From contig CBFGRU010000102.1 in NCBI GenBank assembly GCA_965651255.1, positions 1 through 10,402 on the forward strand: a stretch of 10,402 nt of DNA. The letters are read 5' to 3'. The translations under genes and the position numbers were made by a program. The stretch is from CBFGRU01 sp965651255 (GTDB lineage: Bacteria > Planctomycetota > Phycisphaerae > Phycisphaerales > SM1A02). The notes beneath the pieces were generated by a model that was not told where the DNA came from, searched no databases, and saw only the letters and a list, made by a program, of their open reading frames with translations. How positions within the stretch are numbered: the first letter of the stretch is position 1; each line of letters opens with the position of its first letter. Shown here in pieces: positions 1 to 7,925 of this stretch.

Positions 1-2073
1 GGTGGGGTCGAGTTGATTGGTCCTGCGCCAGCGTTCGAGCATGTCGGCATGGAGGAGAACGTGGGTGTATCCGAGTTCGCGGAGGTCGGCGACCCAGCGG
101 TCGGGGTCGTTGGGGTGGGCGCGGATGATGGGGGTGAGGGGGGATTCATCCCAGACGGTGGTGGAGTGAATGGCGTCGAGGTGGTAGTAGAAGGGGCGTG
201 CCTCGCCGAGCAGGAGGGTGCGCGAGCCGGGGGGGAGCAGATGATTGATGAGGACCGCGGGAAAGCCGCTCTGCGCGAGTTGCTGCTGGAGGGCTTGGGG
301 GAGGCGATCGCCGGTGGAGAGGGATTCGGTGCCGATGGCCGCTGCGGGTCGGGATGGCGCCCGGCCTGTGGGGTCGGCATGCTCGCGCGAAAACGAGTAC
401 ATCGGCTGGAGCGCATAGATGAACGAAAGCGCGAGGATGAGGACGGTCGTGGTGATGGAGATCGATGATCGGGGGGCATCGCGGGTGATGCTTCCGAAAC
501 GGCGAGGGAAGGCGAAGGGAATGGCAAGGATGAAGAGCGGAAGAGCGGGAACCATGAACCGGGACTGCAGATGAGTGAACGTGAGCCAGAAGAAGATGGA
601 TGCGATGATGGCCAGAAGGAGCGCGATGGCAGCGCGCTTGTTGGCAGTGGCGGGTTCTTTTCCCTGTTCGGGGGCCTGTCCGGGGGCCTGTCCGGGGGCG
701 GGTCCGGGGGCGGGTCCGGGGATGAGTTTGATGAGGAGTGCGACGAAGGCGAGGAAGGGGAGGATTGACCATTGTGGTGCCCACGGTTCGCCGGGTTTGG
801 GGTTCTGACCGAAGCCGAAGATGAAGAGTTGATTCCAGAGGGCAGTGAGTCGTTGGGTGAAGGTGAGGGCGGTTGGTTGGTGGGCGTTGTTCCAGCGGGC
901 GATTTGCTCGGCGGTCCAATGGCCGTGGCCGAGGAGATCGGTGAGGAACGGGAAGAAGGGGTTGCCGGTATCGAGGGCGTTGCGGATGAGCCAGGGAGAG
1001 AGGATGAGGGTGGCGGTGATGGCGGCGGGGAGAGCGATCCGGAGCCAGTGACTTCTCGGGTGATGAACGAGGGTGATGATGGCGAGGGGGAGGATGGCGA
1101 TGCCGATGGCGGTGAGTTTGGCAGCGCAGGCGGTTCCTGCGATGAGGCCGAGGATGAACCCGAGGGTGAGGGGTTTGATCTTGTTGCTGGTGGTGGTGAT
1201 GGTGATGCCGGCGGCGAGCATGAGGGCGACGAAGAGTTCGTTGTAGGCGAGTGAGCCGGTGATGATGACCCAGGGTGTGCCGAGGGTGAGTGCCCAGGCG
1301 AGGGGTTTGAGGCGTGGTGTGTGGGTGAGGTTGAAGTGATCTGCGAGGCACTTGGCAAGCAGGATGGCGATGCCCGCGTGAAGGAGTTGGCAGGAGACGG
1401 CGGCAAGAATCGGATCGCCGCGCAAGGCCATGAGGTGGAGGAAGGCGGCCTCGGCTGCGGAAGGGAGGTAGCTGTAGACGTTGTGCCGAAGCGGTTGGAG
1501 CTGGCCTGCGGCGAGCCATTCCTTGGGAAGTTGCAGGTGGTAGCTGAGCGCATCGTATCCGCCGAACTCGGTGGCCCAGAGCCAGCCCGGCGCGGAGCAG
1601 GCAGCGACGAGGAGGATGGCGATGGCGGGGAAGGCGACCCACCAGTCGCTCGACGAGGCGGATTCATCGAGAGGTGATCGGGCGGCATGGAATGAGGAGA
1701 GGAGGAGGACGAATCCGCTGAGGGTGAGCGCCCAGGTGATGGATGTTCCGGCGATGGTGAGTAGGCCAGCCGTAGCGAGCGCAGCATCGAGAAAGAGGAG
1801 GAGCGCGGTGCCGATCGCGATCTGGATGCTGATAGGCAGTTGGGTTTGCAGGTGAAGGGCGCGGCAGAAGGCGAGACCGAAGCCGGCCGCTGCACCCAGC
1901 CAGAGTAATGCGGGCCATACGCCTTCGAGAAAAGTGGCGATGAAGAGGGCGGGACCGCCACCAGGTGCATCGGGGCCAGTCCAGGTGCTGAGCCAAAGCA
2001 TCATGCCGCCGGTGGCAATGATGCCGGCGATGAGTATGGGTGAGAATGAGTATGACCGGGGTGTGGGAGACAC
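1..2073 (-). CDS. Multi-pass GT-C type (ArnT/PMT-like) membrane glycosyltransferase, 3' end outside window
   Basis: The frame is open for 691 codons from GTG at 2073 to the left edge without a stop, so the C-terminus is missing. The translation is very hydrophobic, with many membrane spans from about residue 10 to 555, then a soluble tail. Motifs typical of GT-C enzymes using polyprenyl-phosphate sugars are visible: GYDALSYHLQLPKEWL (about 172-187; D174 is the likely first-loop acidic residue), AYNE (276-279), SPWLIRNALDTGNPFFP (359-375), HLQSRFMVP (501-509) and GEARPFYYH (623-631). It presumably moves a sugar from a lipid carrier to a lipid, polysaccharide or protein on the outer face of the inner membrane; donor and acceptor are unknown. 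About four extra spans precede the motif loop, which is more than in ArnT. Residues 452-469 form a PG[P/Q]A repeat. Codons ending in C (CTC, ATC, GCC) dominate, unlike the flagellar genes. The start is the only standard one before the upstream in-frame stop near 2148; the next Met lies about 23 residues in. Confidence 0.85.
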   Translation of the reverse strand, partial: MSPTPRSYSFSPILIAGIIATGGMMLWLSTWTGPDAPGGGPALFIATFLEGVWPALLWLGAAAGFGLAFCRALHLQTQLPISIQIAIGTALLLFLDAALATAGLLTIAGTSITWALTLSGFVLLLSSFHAARSPLDESASSSDWWVAFPAIAILLVAACSAPGWLWATEFGGYDALSYHLQLPKEWLAAGQLQPLRHNVYSYLPSAAEAAFLHLMALRGDPILAAVSCQLLHAGIAILLAKCLADHFNLTHTPRLKPLAWALTLGTPWVIITGSLAYNELFVALMLAAGITITTTSNKIKPLTLGFILGLIAGTACAAKLTAIGIAILPLAIITLVHHPRSHWLRIALPAAITATLILSPWLIRNALDTGNPFFPFLTDLLGHGHWTAEQIARWNNAHQPTALTFTQRLTALWNQLFIFGFGQNPKPGEPWAPQWSILPFLAFVALLIKLIPGPAPGPAPGQAPGQAPEQGKEPATANKRAAIALLLAIIASIFFWLTFTHLQSRFMVPALPLFILAIPFAFPRRFGSITRDAPRSSISITTTVLILALSFIYALQPMYSFSREHADPTGRAPSRPAAAIGTESLSTGDRLPQALQQQLAQSGFPAVLINHLLPPGSRTLLLGEARPFYYHLDAIHSTTVWDESPLTPIIRAHPNDPDRWVADLRELGYTHVLLHADMLERWRRTNQLDPT
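667..720. repeat. 12-bp tandem repeat inside the glycosyltransferase gene
   Basis: About 4.5 head-to-tail copies of a 12-bp unit are seen: one ttcgggggcctg, one tccgggggcctg, two tccgggggcggg, and a half copy. The length is a multiple of three, so on the minus strand it encodes a PG[P/Q]A repeat in the hydrophilic segment between two membrane spans. Slipped-strand changes in copy number would keep the reading frame. Confidence 0.9.
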
Positions 2074-2079
2074 GGAGCG

Positions 2080-2085
2080 ATTGTA
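2080..2085 (-). promoter_or_regulatory. Putative -10 box for the glycosyltransferase gene
   Basis: On the minus strand this reads TACAAT, five of six matches to TATAAT. It lies six bases before the GTG start, so transcription would begin at or next to the start codon and give a leaderless mRNA; no Shine-Dalgarno sequence is visible. No good -35 box is found 16-18 bp upstream, which keeps this tentative. Confidence 0.35.
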
Positions 2086-2103
2086 GTGGACGGATGCGCG
2101 GGG

Positions 2104-2123
2104 GATTGGTCTGCATCTTGCTT
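2104..2123 (+). promoter_or_regulatory. Putative sigma-54 (-24/-12) promoter of flgI
   Basis: TTGGTCTGCATCTTGCTT (2106-2123) has GG (2108-2109) and GC (2120-2121) separated by exactly 10 bases, within TTGG and TTGCTT, as in the sigma-54 consensus TTGGCACG-N4-TTGCW. The three bases after GG (TCT instead of CAC) differ. Transcription would start near 2133, giving a leader of about 31 nt before flgI. RpoN control of flagellar genes is well known in diderm bacteria; here it is inferred from sequence only. Confidence 0.5.
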
Positions 2124-2148
2124 CTGCATTCCTGGAGTTTGACCTTTA

Positions 2149-2161
2149 GGACAGGATGTCC
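2149..2161 (+). promoter_or_regulatory. GGA-loop hairpin over the flgI ribosome binding site
   Basis: GGAC-AGGAT-GTCC can form a 4-bp stem with a 5-nt loop. The loop AGGA (2153-2156) is also the Shine-Dalgarno, seven bases before the flgI ATG. ACAGGATGT resembles the CsrA SELEX consensus RUACARGGAUGU with one base missing. The same element occurs before fliW at 7964-7976. Confidence 0.4.
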
Positions 2162-2163
2162 GC

Positions 2164-3270
2164 ATGAAGCACTTGAAAATGATGATGAAGTGGTTGGCGG
2201 CCTCGGCAATTGTTGCGCTCGGCGCAGTTTCTGCTGGCGCGACGGAGATTCAGTCGCTAGTTCGGCTGAAAGGTCACGAGCACAACACGCTGACGGGACT
2301 GGGGCTGGTGGTGGGGCTGAACGGTTCGGGCGATCAGAGCAAGGATGCGTTCATCGCTGCACAGCCGATGGCACAGTTGCTGGCGAACCTGGGGAACGGT
2401 GTGCTTCGCCTTGAAGAACTGGCAAAGGCGGATGCGTTTGCGGTGGTGCTGGTGACGATTGAGATTCCCCCGACCGGAGCGCGTGAAGGTGATCGGATCG
2501 ATGTGCATGTCGAAACGCTCTTCAACGCGAAGAGTCTCGCGGGTGGACGGCTGGTGCCGTCAATGCTGCGGCTGCCGCTTCCGGATGCACTGGACCTTGA
2601 GCCACTGGCGATGGCGACGGGATCGATCATCGTCGAAGGATCGAACCCGCGATCGGGCGTGGTGCGCGGCGGCGGACAACTGCTGGCTGATTTTCGCACC
2701 AACCCGGTGGCGAACGATGGCAGCATTACGCTGGTGCTGAAGGAGCCGTACGCGGGATACCCTGTGGCCTCGGTGATGGCGGCGGCGATCAACGATGAGT
2801 TCGTTCCGGCGGGGTATCCGAACATCGCGAAAGTGCTGGATGCCCGAAACATTCAGGTCATGGTGCCGGATGTTGAGTTGAAGGATCCGGCCAACTTCAT
2901 CGCGACGATCATGACGCTGGGTATCGATCCTTCGATTCTGCGCACGCCGGCAAGGGTGGTGGTGAATCAGCGGACGGGATCAATTGTGATTACGGGCAAT
3001 GTTGAGATTAGCCCGATCACCATTTCGCATGCGGGATTGTCAATCACGACCATCACACCGCCGCCGGTGCCGACACCGGCCGATCCGGTGTATGAGACAT
3101 CACGCTGGGCGGTGGTTGACCCCTCTTCGACGCCCTCGCGAGCGCGTGCGCGGCTGCTTGATCTGAAAGATGCCCTGGACCAGCTCAAGGTTCCGGCGAA
3201 GGACCAGATCGCGATCTTCTACCAACTCAAACGAGCGGGCGCGCTGCACGCGGAGATTATCGAAGAATGA
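2164..3270 (+). CDS. flgI: Flagellar P-ring protein FlgI
   Basis: The 368-residue product has the normal FlgI length. It forms the periplasmic P ring around the flagellar rod, embedded in the peptidoglycan layer. A Sec signal peptide covers about residues 1-26 (basic start, hydrophobic core, likely cleavage after AGA). The mature part opens with the family signature TLTGLGLVVGLNGSGDQ (about 42-58). RVVVNQRTGSIVITGNVEISP and the end RAGALHAEII are also classic FlgI motifs. There is no cysteine at all, so the disulfide that stabilises the E. coli protein is absent. The ATG at 2164 follows AGGA with seven bases spacing. It is the first gene of the forward cluster; no flgA or flgH lies directly upstream. 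Its stop overlaps the next start (ATGA), indicating translational coupling. Confidence 0.97.
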   Translation: MKHLKMMMKWLAASAIVALGAVSAGATEIQSLVRLKGHEHNTLTGLGLVVGLNGSGDQSKDAFIAAQPMAQLLANLGNGVLRLEELAKADAFAVVLVTIEIPPTGAREGDRIDVHVETLFNAKSLAGGRLVPSMLRLPLPDALDLEPLAMATGSIIVEGSNPRSGVVRGGGQLLADFRTNPVANDGSITLVLKEPYAGYPVASVMAAAINDEFVPAGYPNIAKVLDARNIQVMVPDVELKDPANFIATIMTLGIDPSILRTPARVVVNQRTGSIVITGNVEISPITISHAGLSITTITPPPVPTPADPVYETSRWAVVDPSSTPSRARARLLDLKDALDQLKVPAKDQIAIFYQLKRAGALHAEIIEE

Positions 3271-3668
3271 TCTCGCCAACAGCCCATCCAGATGCAGTGC
3301 ATACCGCGCGGTTTGACGCGAGCAACTTGCAAACAAGCGCGCGTTCACTCGGCCGGCCGACAAAGGAATTCGATGAGGTCCTCGCCACGGAACGTGGACG
3401 ACTTGCACGGGAAGCAGCGACGCAGTTTGTTGCGGATGCATTCGTGGTCCCTGCGCTCGCGATGATGCGCGACGGCCCCTTTGCACCGGAAGATGGCCCC
3501 TTCGCGACGACGACCGCCGAGCGACGATTCGGACCGATGTTCGATTCGCTCATGGCGGATCGAATCGTGCAGAGTACGCGCTGGCCGCTGGTGGATTCGG
3601 TGGCCAAGCGCCTGCTGAACGTGAGTCAGTCAACTGGTGGAGCCCAAATGGGAGAATGGCATGCGTGA
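3267..3668 (+). CDS. FlgJ-like rod-binding protein without muramidase domain
   Basis: The 133-residue protein matches the N-terminal rod-binding part of FlgJ: after a polar leader, residues about 46-68 (EAATQFVADAFVVPALAMMR) resemble the family pattern aa.qFe..f...mlk.mR. This is followed by a Pro/Gly loop, AERRFGPMFDSLMADRIV (about 85-102) and a final helix. FlgJ caps the growing rod in the periplasm. The C-terminal glycosidase domain of enterobacterial FlgJ is missing, as in many other phyla, so a separate enzyme must open the cell wall. There is no signal peptide, as expected for a type III-exported rod factor. The ATG overlaps the flgI stop by four bases, and the gene end overlaps the flgN start, so it is translated as part of the same operon. 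Confidence 0.8.
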   Translation: MISPTAHPDAVHTARFDASNLQTSARSLGRPTKEFDEVLATERGRLAREAATQFVADAFVVPALAMMRDGPFAPEDGPFATTTAERRFGPMFDSLMADRIVQSTRWPLVDSVAKRLLNVSQSTGGAQMGEWHA

Positions 3669-4194
3669 CCACACCGCCAATGATCAGCTCCGAGTCGAAC
3701 TGATTAATCAGATTGAGTTGATACTGCGGAAACAGTTCACGCTGCACGAACAGCTTGCGCAGATGATCGCGCGAAAGCGCGACATCATTCGCTCCGGGCA
3801 GATTCAATCCATCACTCAGATCTGCGAGGAAGAAAACGTCATTGTTCAGCAGATTGCGGAACTTGAGAAGAGGCGATTCATCCTGGTGGGGCAAGTGACC
3901 GAACTGGTAGATCCGAATCGCGAGACCCCGTTAACGGTGTCCGAGATGGCAACGCTGGTCGAACATGAGCAGTCCGAGCGACTGACGGCCTTCGCAGCAC
4001 AGGTGCGTGAGATCGTTGAGCGGGTGCGGCGGGAAAGCTCAGTTGTGCGAAACGCCATGGAACAACTGAGCATGCACATGGCGGGCTTGATGCAACTCGT
4101 GCAGGGCACGTTGAGCCGAGCGAAAGTGTACGGCCGACACGGACGGCTGGCAGTTGGTGTTCCCGTGTCGTCAGCGCTTGATTTGAAGAGTTGA
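3661..4194 (+). CDS. flgN: FlgN-family export chaperone for FlgK and FlgL
   Basis: The 177-residue, largely helical protein has the FlgN pattern: a first long helix with LHEQLAQMIARKRDII (numbered from the ATG, about 28-43), then ICEEENVIVQQIAELEKRR, and a C-terminal helix with HMAGLMQLVQGTLSRAKVYGRHGRL. FlgN binds the C-terminal ends of FlgK and FlgL in the cytoplasm and delivers them to the flagellar export gate. The start is placed at ATG 3661 because GGGAG (3650-3654) sits six bases before it; a GTG at 3637 in the same frame is less likely. The start overlaps the end of the rod-binding gene (ATGCGTGA), and the stop is 12 bases before flgK, next to its substrates' genes as in Bacillus. Confidence 0.85.
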   Translation: MRDHTANDQLRVELINQIELILRKQFTLHEQLAQMIARKRDIIRSGQIQSITQICEEENVIVQQIAELEKRRFILVGQVTELVDPNRETPLTVSEMATLVEHEQSERLTAFAAQVREIVERVRRESSVVRNAMEQLSMHMAGLMQLVQGTLSRAKVYGRHGRLAVGVPVSSALDLKS

Positions 4195-4206
4195 TTGGAT
4201 GAACCA

Positions 4207-5901
4207 ATGAGTCTCAATGGAGCACTCCAGATTGGTCGGTCGGGACTGGTTGCCAGCCAGGCGGGCATTCAGGTGGCCGGCAACAACATGGCGAACGCCT
4301 CGACGCCCGGTTACACGCGGCAGGTCGTCAACCTCTCTCCCGCGCGGAGCGAGCAGATCGGTCGTGGGCAGTTCGTCGGCCGCGGCGTTGATCTGATGCA
4401 GATCACTCGCCAGGTCGATGTGGCGTTGCAGAACCGGTTGCGTGATGCGATCAGTCAGCAGCACGGCAGTATGATCGATCAGCGGTTTCTCGGATCGATC
4501 GAGGCACTTCAGAACGAACTCACTGAGAACGATCTGTCAACGCTCTTGAGCGAGTTCTTTAACTCGTTCAGTGAACTGGCAAACAATCCGCTCGACAACG
4601 CGGTGCGCACCGTGGTCATTCAGCAGGGTGAGATTCTCGCGGGGCGCATTCAGACACTGCGCGGGGATTATGCCCAGGTTCGTACTGAAGTGGATCGCGA
4701 TCTGAGCGCCAGTGTTGACCAGGTGAACGATCTGCTTTCGCGAATCGAAGATGTCAATCTTCGTATCGCCCAAACCGAGCAGGGCGTTGGCGTGGCCAAT
4801 TCGCTGCGCGATCAACGCGACCAGCTTCTCGAGGAGCTGGCACAATACATGGATATCAGCGCCATCGAGCAGCCGAACGGCGCGGTCGATGTCTTGGTCG
4901 GATCGCTTCCGGTCGTCATTGCCGGCCAGAGCCGGGGTGTTGAATTGCGCTCTCGATCGGTGAACGGAGAGATTGAAGTCTCAGTTCGCATCTCTGCGGA
5001 TCAGAGTGAACTCAGCATTGATTCGGGTCGCATCGGCGCATTACTGCGCCAGCGTGAAGAAACGATCAATCCGGCGATTGAAGACCTTGATGCATTCGCA
5101 TCGCAGTTGATCTTTCAGGTCAACAAGCTGCACGCTCAGGGCCAGGGGGCCAGCGGCTACTCATCGCTCACGGGAGCATATCCGATTGCGGATCCGACGG
5201 TAAATCTGAATGCGGCGGCAGCCAACCTTCCATTCCGGATCGAGAACGATTCGTTCTTCATTCATGTCACGCATCAGCAGACCGGAACACGGACGACACA
5301 CCAGATCAAGCTTGATGGCGATTCGATGTCGCTCAACGATCTGATTGATGAGATCAATACGGTGATTGGGGTTCCGAACGTGAACGCTTCGATCAGCATT
5401 GATCAGGCGCTTACGCTGACGGCAGCGGCGGGATACGAAATCAGCTTCTCCGATGACACATCCGGCGCTCTGGCTGCGCTGGGCATGAACACCTACTTCA
5501 CGGGTCGCAACGCTGCGGACATCGCGCTCAACCAGACGCTGAAGACGGATCCTTCCAAACTTGCAGTTGGCGGCGGCCATGTCCTCGGGTCAAATGACAC
5601 GGCAATTGATATCGCCAATCTTCAGGACGCGCCGCTTGATCCCTTGAACGGCAGCAGTCTGCGCGAGTTCTGGCTGCATTCGGTGAACAGCACCGCAGTG
5701 CGGGCTGCCGCTGCGAAGAACGCGGTTGATTCTGCGACGCTCGTGCGTGAAAACATTGCCGGCCAGTTGCAGGCCGTCTCGGGTGTGTCGATGGATGAAG
5801 AGGCAATCAATCTGCTGTCGTTTCAGCGACAGTTCCAGGCCTCGGCGCGCTTCATCAGCGTGATTGATGAGATGATTCAGACCCTGCTTTCGATCGGATG
5901 A
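4207..5901 (+). CDS. flgK: Flagellar hook-associated protein 1, FlgK
   Basis: FlgK forms the first ring of the hook-filament junction. The 564-residue protein starts with the rod/hook-family motif AGIQVAGNNMANASTPGYTRQ (about 19-39) and ends with the conserved C-terminal helix: GVSMDEEAINLLSFQRQFQ, then ASARFISVIDEMIQTLLSIG. Between them lie coiled-coil helices (about 70-230) and a beta-rich domain near 343-438 ending in LAALGMNTYFTG, typical of FlgK. The ATG at 4207 is preferred over an in-frame TTG at 4195 because the known FlgK N-terminus begins at MSLNGAL and GGA (4197-4199) lies seven bases upstream. That GGA is within a small TTGG/CCAA hairpin (4195-4207), which may matter for initiation. 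Upstream flgN supplies its chaperone; flgL follows after 18 bases. Confidence 0.96.
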   Translation: MSLNGALQIGRSGLVASQAGIQVAGNNMANASTPGYTRQVVNLSPARSEQIGRGQFVGRGVDLMQITRQVDVALQNRLRDAISQQHGSMIDQRFLGSIEALQNELTENDLSTLLSEFFNSFSELANNPLDNAVRTVVIQQGEILAGRIQTLRGDYAQVRTEVDRDLSASVDQVNDLLSRIEDVNLRIAQTEQGVGVANSLRDQRDQLLEELAQYMDISAIEQPNGAVDVLVGSLPVVIAGQSRGVELRSRSVNGEIEVSVRISADQSELSIDSGRIGALLRQREETINPAIEDLDAFASQLIFQVNKLHAQGQGASGYSSLTGAYPIADPTVNLNAAAANLPFRIENDSFFIHVTHQQTGTRTTHQIKLDGDSMSLNDLIDEINTVIGVPNVNASISIDQALTLTAAAGYEISFSDDTSGALAALGMNTYFTGRNAADIALNQTLKTDPSKLAVGGGHVLGSNDTAIDIANLQDAPLDPLNGSSLREFWLHSVNSTAVRAAAAKNAVDSATLVRENIAGQLQAVSGVSMDEEAINLLSFQRQFQASARFISVIDEMIQTLLSIG

Positions 5902-5919
5902 GCGTGAGGTAATGCAGAT

Positions 5920-7917
5920 ATGACATCGATCCCTTCCCATCTTGCGCGTGTTCCCACGATGCTCAGCCGACAGCTTCTTGAGCGCTCGATCGTCGGTGCG
6001 CAAAGCCGATTGCTGGAGGCGCAGATGCAACTGGCCTCGGGCCGGTCGCTGAACCGCCCTTCGGACAATCCGATTAACGCCAGCGCGGTCACTGTTCTCG
6101 ACGATGTGCTCGAACGTCGTGGTCAGCGATTACGCAACCTTTCGCATGCTGACAGTGTGCTGGCTACGGTTGACCAGGCCTTGAATGACGCCGGTGAACT
6201 GCTGCTCGAGGCAAAGGGCATCGGGTCGAGTCAGATCGGCATTGGCTCAGACGCGGCCACGCGCGAGAATCAGGCGCACGTAATCGACTCAATCCTGAAT
6301 GAGTTGACCAACATCGCCAATCGCAAGTACCAGGACCTGCATCTCTTCGGCGGTACGGCGACCGGAGCCAAGCCGTTCATCAACAGTCTCGGTGGGATCG
6401 CCTATCGAGGCAGTGGCGAGGGCTTGAACACCGACCTCGGATTGAGTGTTGCTCTTCCAATCACCATGGCTGGAGAGGCGGCATTCGGCTCATTGAGTCA
6501 ACGCATTCAGGGTGATCGTGATCTTGATCCGGGCATGACCATGAGCACACGTCTTTCTGACCTGAGCGGTGCCCAGGGGCTCGGAGTGCGACTGGCGACC
6601 GTGAACGTTGATGTTAATGGCAGTGACTATGAGCTGGATCTCACCGGAGCAGTTACCGTCGGTGACATTGCTGATCGGCTGACGAACCTCCTGAATACTG
6701 AGGCACCCGGCGCCCTCGGCGGCGGTGGTGTCACGGTTGATGGCGCAACCGGCAATCGATTGAACATTGACCTGAACCCCGGCTTCACCGTGACGATCGC
6801 TGATTTGACGGGGAACTCAACCGCCACTGATCTCGGCCTGAGTCAGGCGGCATTTGCCGATGGAGTGAATGAGACTGGCGCGGATGTCAATCCCCGGCTG
6901 ACCGAGTTGACACCGATCACAGTGCTTTCCGGAGTAACCGTTCCGCTCGGCTCGATCAGGGTCTCGAATGGCACATCCACTCGCGATGTGGATCTCTCCG
7001 CTGTGACCACCGTTCGCGAACTCATGAACGAGATCAACGGGCTTGAGATGGGCTTGCGGGTCGAAATCGCCCGGTCGGGTGATCGATTAAACATCGTGAA
7101 CGAACTTTCCGGCGCACAGGTTTCGATCGGTGAAGTCATGGGTGGTACAACGGCCACGGAGTTGGGCATTCGTTCGCTTGCCGGGTCAACTCAGCTCGCG
7201 GACTTCAATGACGGTCGCGGAGTGAGCATACTCAGTGGCAGCATTGATCCTGTCACCGGTCTTCCTGATCCTGCACGAGACCTTGACTTCCAGGTCACAT
7301 TGAAGGACGGCCGCTCGTTCAGCGTCGACCTTGCGGGAGCATCCACTGTTCAGGATGTTCTGGACATCGTGAACGCAGAGGCATCGACGGCGGGCATTCT
7401 TCCCGCGGACTTCAGTGCCAGTCTCGCGGCGGATGGCAACGGAATTGAGTTTGCTGACAATACCGCGGGCGGAACCTTTGCTGTGACGGCACTGAATGGG
7501 TCATTTGCGGCCGAGCATCTGGGCATCCTGGGTTCCACCACGGGCGCAACCTTTACGGGAAGCGACCGCGCAAAAGTTGCCGTCAACAGCGTGTTTTCGC
7601 ATCTGACTGCCCTGCGTAATGCGTTGCGAGCGAATGACACTCGTGGCATCTCACTTGCTACAGAGCAACTTGATGGAGACATCAATCGTCTCGCTCAAGC
7701 CCGTGCAGAAGCAGGCGTTCGGGCACGCCTCGTGACCCGGCAGACAGCCCGTGAAGAGGATTTGAGAGTGCAAGACACGGCGTTGAAAAGTGAGCTGCAG
7801 GATCTGGATTTTACGGAAGCCGCGATTCGCTTCTCGTCACTCCAGCAGCAGCTTCAGGCCGGCCTTGCCACGGCTGCCCAGACGCAGTCGTTGACGTTGC
7901 TCGATTTCCTGCGGTAG
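5920..7917 (+). CDS. flgL: Flagellar hook-associated protein 3, FlgL, with enlarged centre
   Basis: FlgL is the second junction ring, on which flagellin polymerises. The flagellin-like N-terminal helices are clear: LLEAQMQLASGRSLNRPSDN (31-50), then DSVLATVDQALNDAGELLLEAK (about 78-99) and the turn KYQDLHLFGGTATGAKPF. The C-terminal helices are about 555-665, ending in FTEAAIRFSSLQQQLQAGLA and LLDFLR. At 665 residues it is about twice the 300-320 residues of the E. coli protein. The extra length lies at about 215-545 and looks like three repeats related to the flagellin hook-IN motif: DLTGAVTVGDIADRL (240-254), DLSAVTTVRELMNEIN (358-373) and DLAGASTVQDVLDIVN (470-485). Each ends with a piece like TATDLGL, TATELGI or AAEHLGI. 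GAGG (5906-5909) is a modest Shine-Dalgarno ten to eleven bases before the ATG. A 124-bp leader separates it from fliW. Confidence 0.93.
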   Translation: MTSIPSHLARVPTMLSRQLLERSIVGAQSRLLEAQMQLASGRSLNRPSDNPINASAVTVLDDVLERRGQRLRNLSHADSVLATVDQALNDAGELLLEAKGIGSSQIGIGSDAATRENQAHVIDSILNELTNIANRKYQDLHLFGGTATGAKPFINSLGGIAYRGSGEGLNTDLGLSVALPITMAGEAAFGSLSQRIQGDRDLDPGMTMSTRLSDLSGAQGLGVRLATVNVDVNGSDYELDLTGAVTVGDIADRLTNLLNTEAPGALGGGGVTVDGATGNRLNIDLNPGFTVTIADLTGNSTATDLGLSQAAFADGVNETGADVNPRLTELTPITVLSGVTVPLGSIRVSNGTSTRDVDLSAVTTVRELMNEINGLEMGLRVEIARSGDRLNIVNELSGAQVSIGEVMGGTTATELGIRSLAGSTQLADFNDGRGVSILSGSIDPVTGLPDPARDLDFQVTLKDGRSFSVDLAGASTVQDVLDIVNAEASTAGILPADFSASLAADGNGIEFADNTAGGTFAVTALNGSFAAEHLGILGSTTGATFTGSDRAKVAVNSVFSHLTALRNALRANDTRGISLATEQLDGDINRLAQARAEAGVRARLVTRQTAREEDLRVQDTALKSELQDLDFTEAAIRFSSLQQQLQAGLATAAQTQSLTLLDFLR

Positions 7918-7925
7918 GTGCCGCG

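Noticed and set aside
146..1642. A 498-codon minus-strand open frame rich in Arg, His and Pro
   Set aside because: Its composition is that of an out-of-frame reading of C-rich DNA. The overlapping minus-strand frame (2073 to 1) gives a convincing membrane enzyme.
13..1677. Several plus-strand open frames rich in Gly, Glu and Asp
   Set aside because: They are antisense shadows of the glycosyltransferase gene; no family motifs and no fitting ribosome binding sites.
1..2073. Glycosyltransferase as a dedicated flagellin glycosylation enzyme
   Set aside because: It is divergently transcribed and only a neighbour of flgI; nothing in the sequence ties it to flagellin.
1664..2209. 181-codon minus-strand open frame crossing into flgI
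   Set aside because: Arg/His-rich shadow that overlaps the start of both real genes.
3637..3660. GTG start eight codons before the flgN ATG
   Set aside because: ATG 3661 has GGGAG six bases upstream; the GTG has none.
4195..4206. TTG start four codons before the flgK ATG
   Set aside because: Weak start codon; the FlgK N-terminus begins at the ATG.
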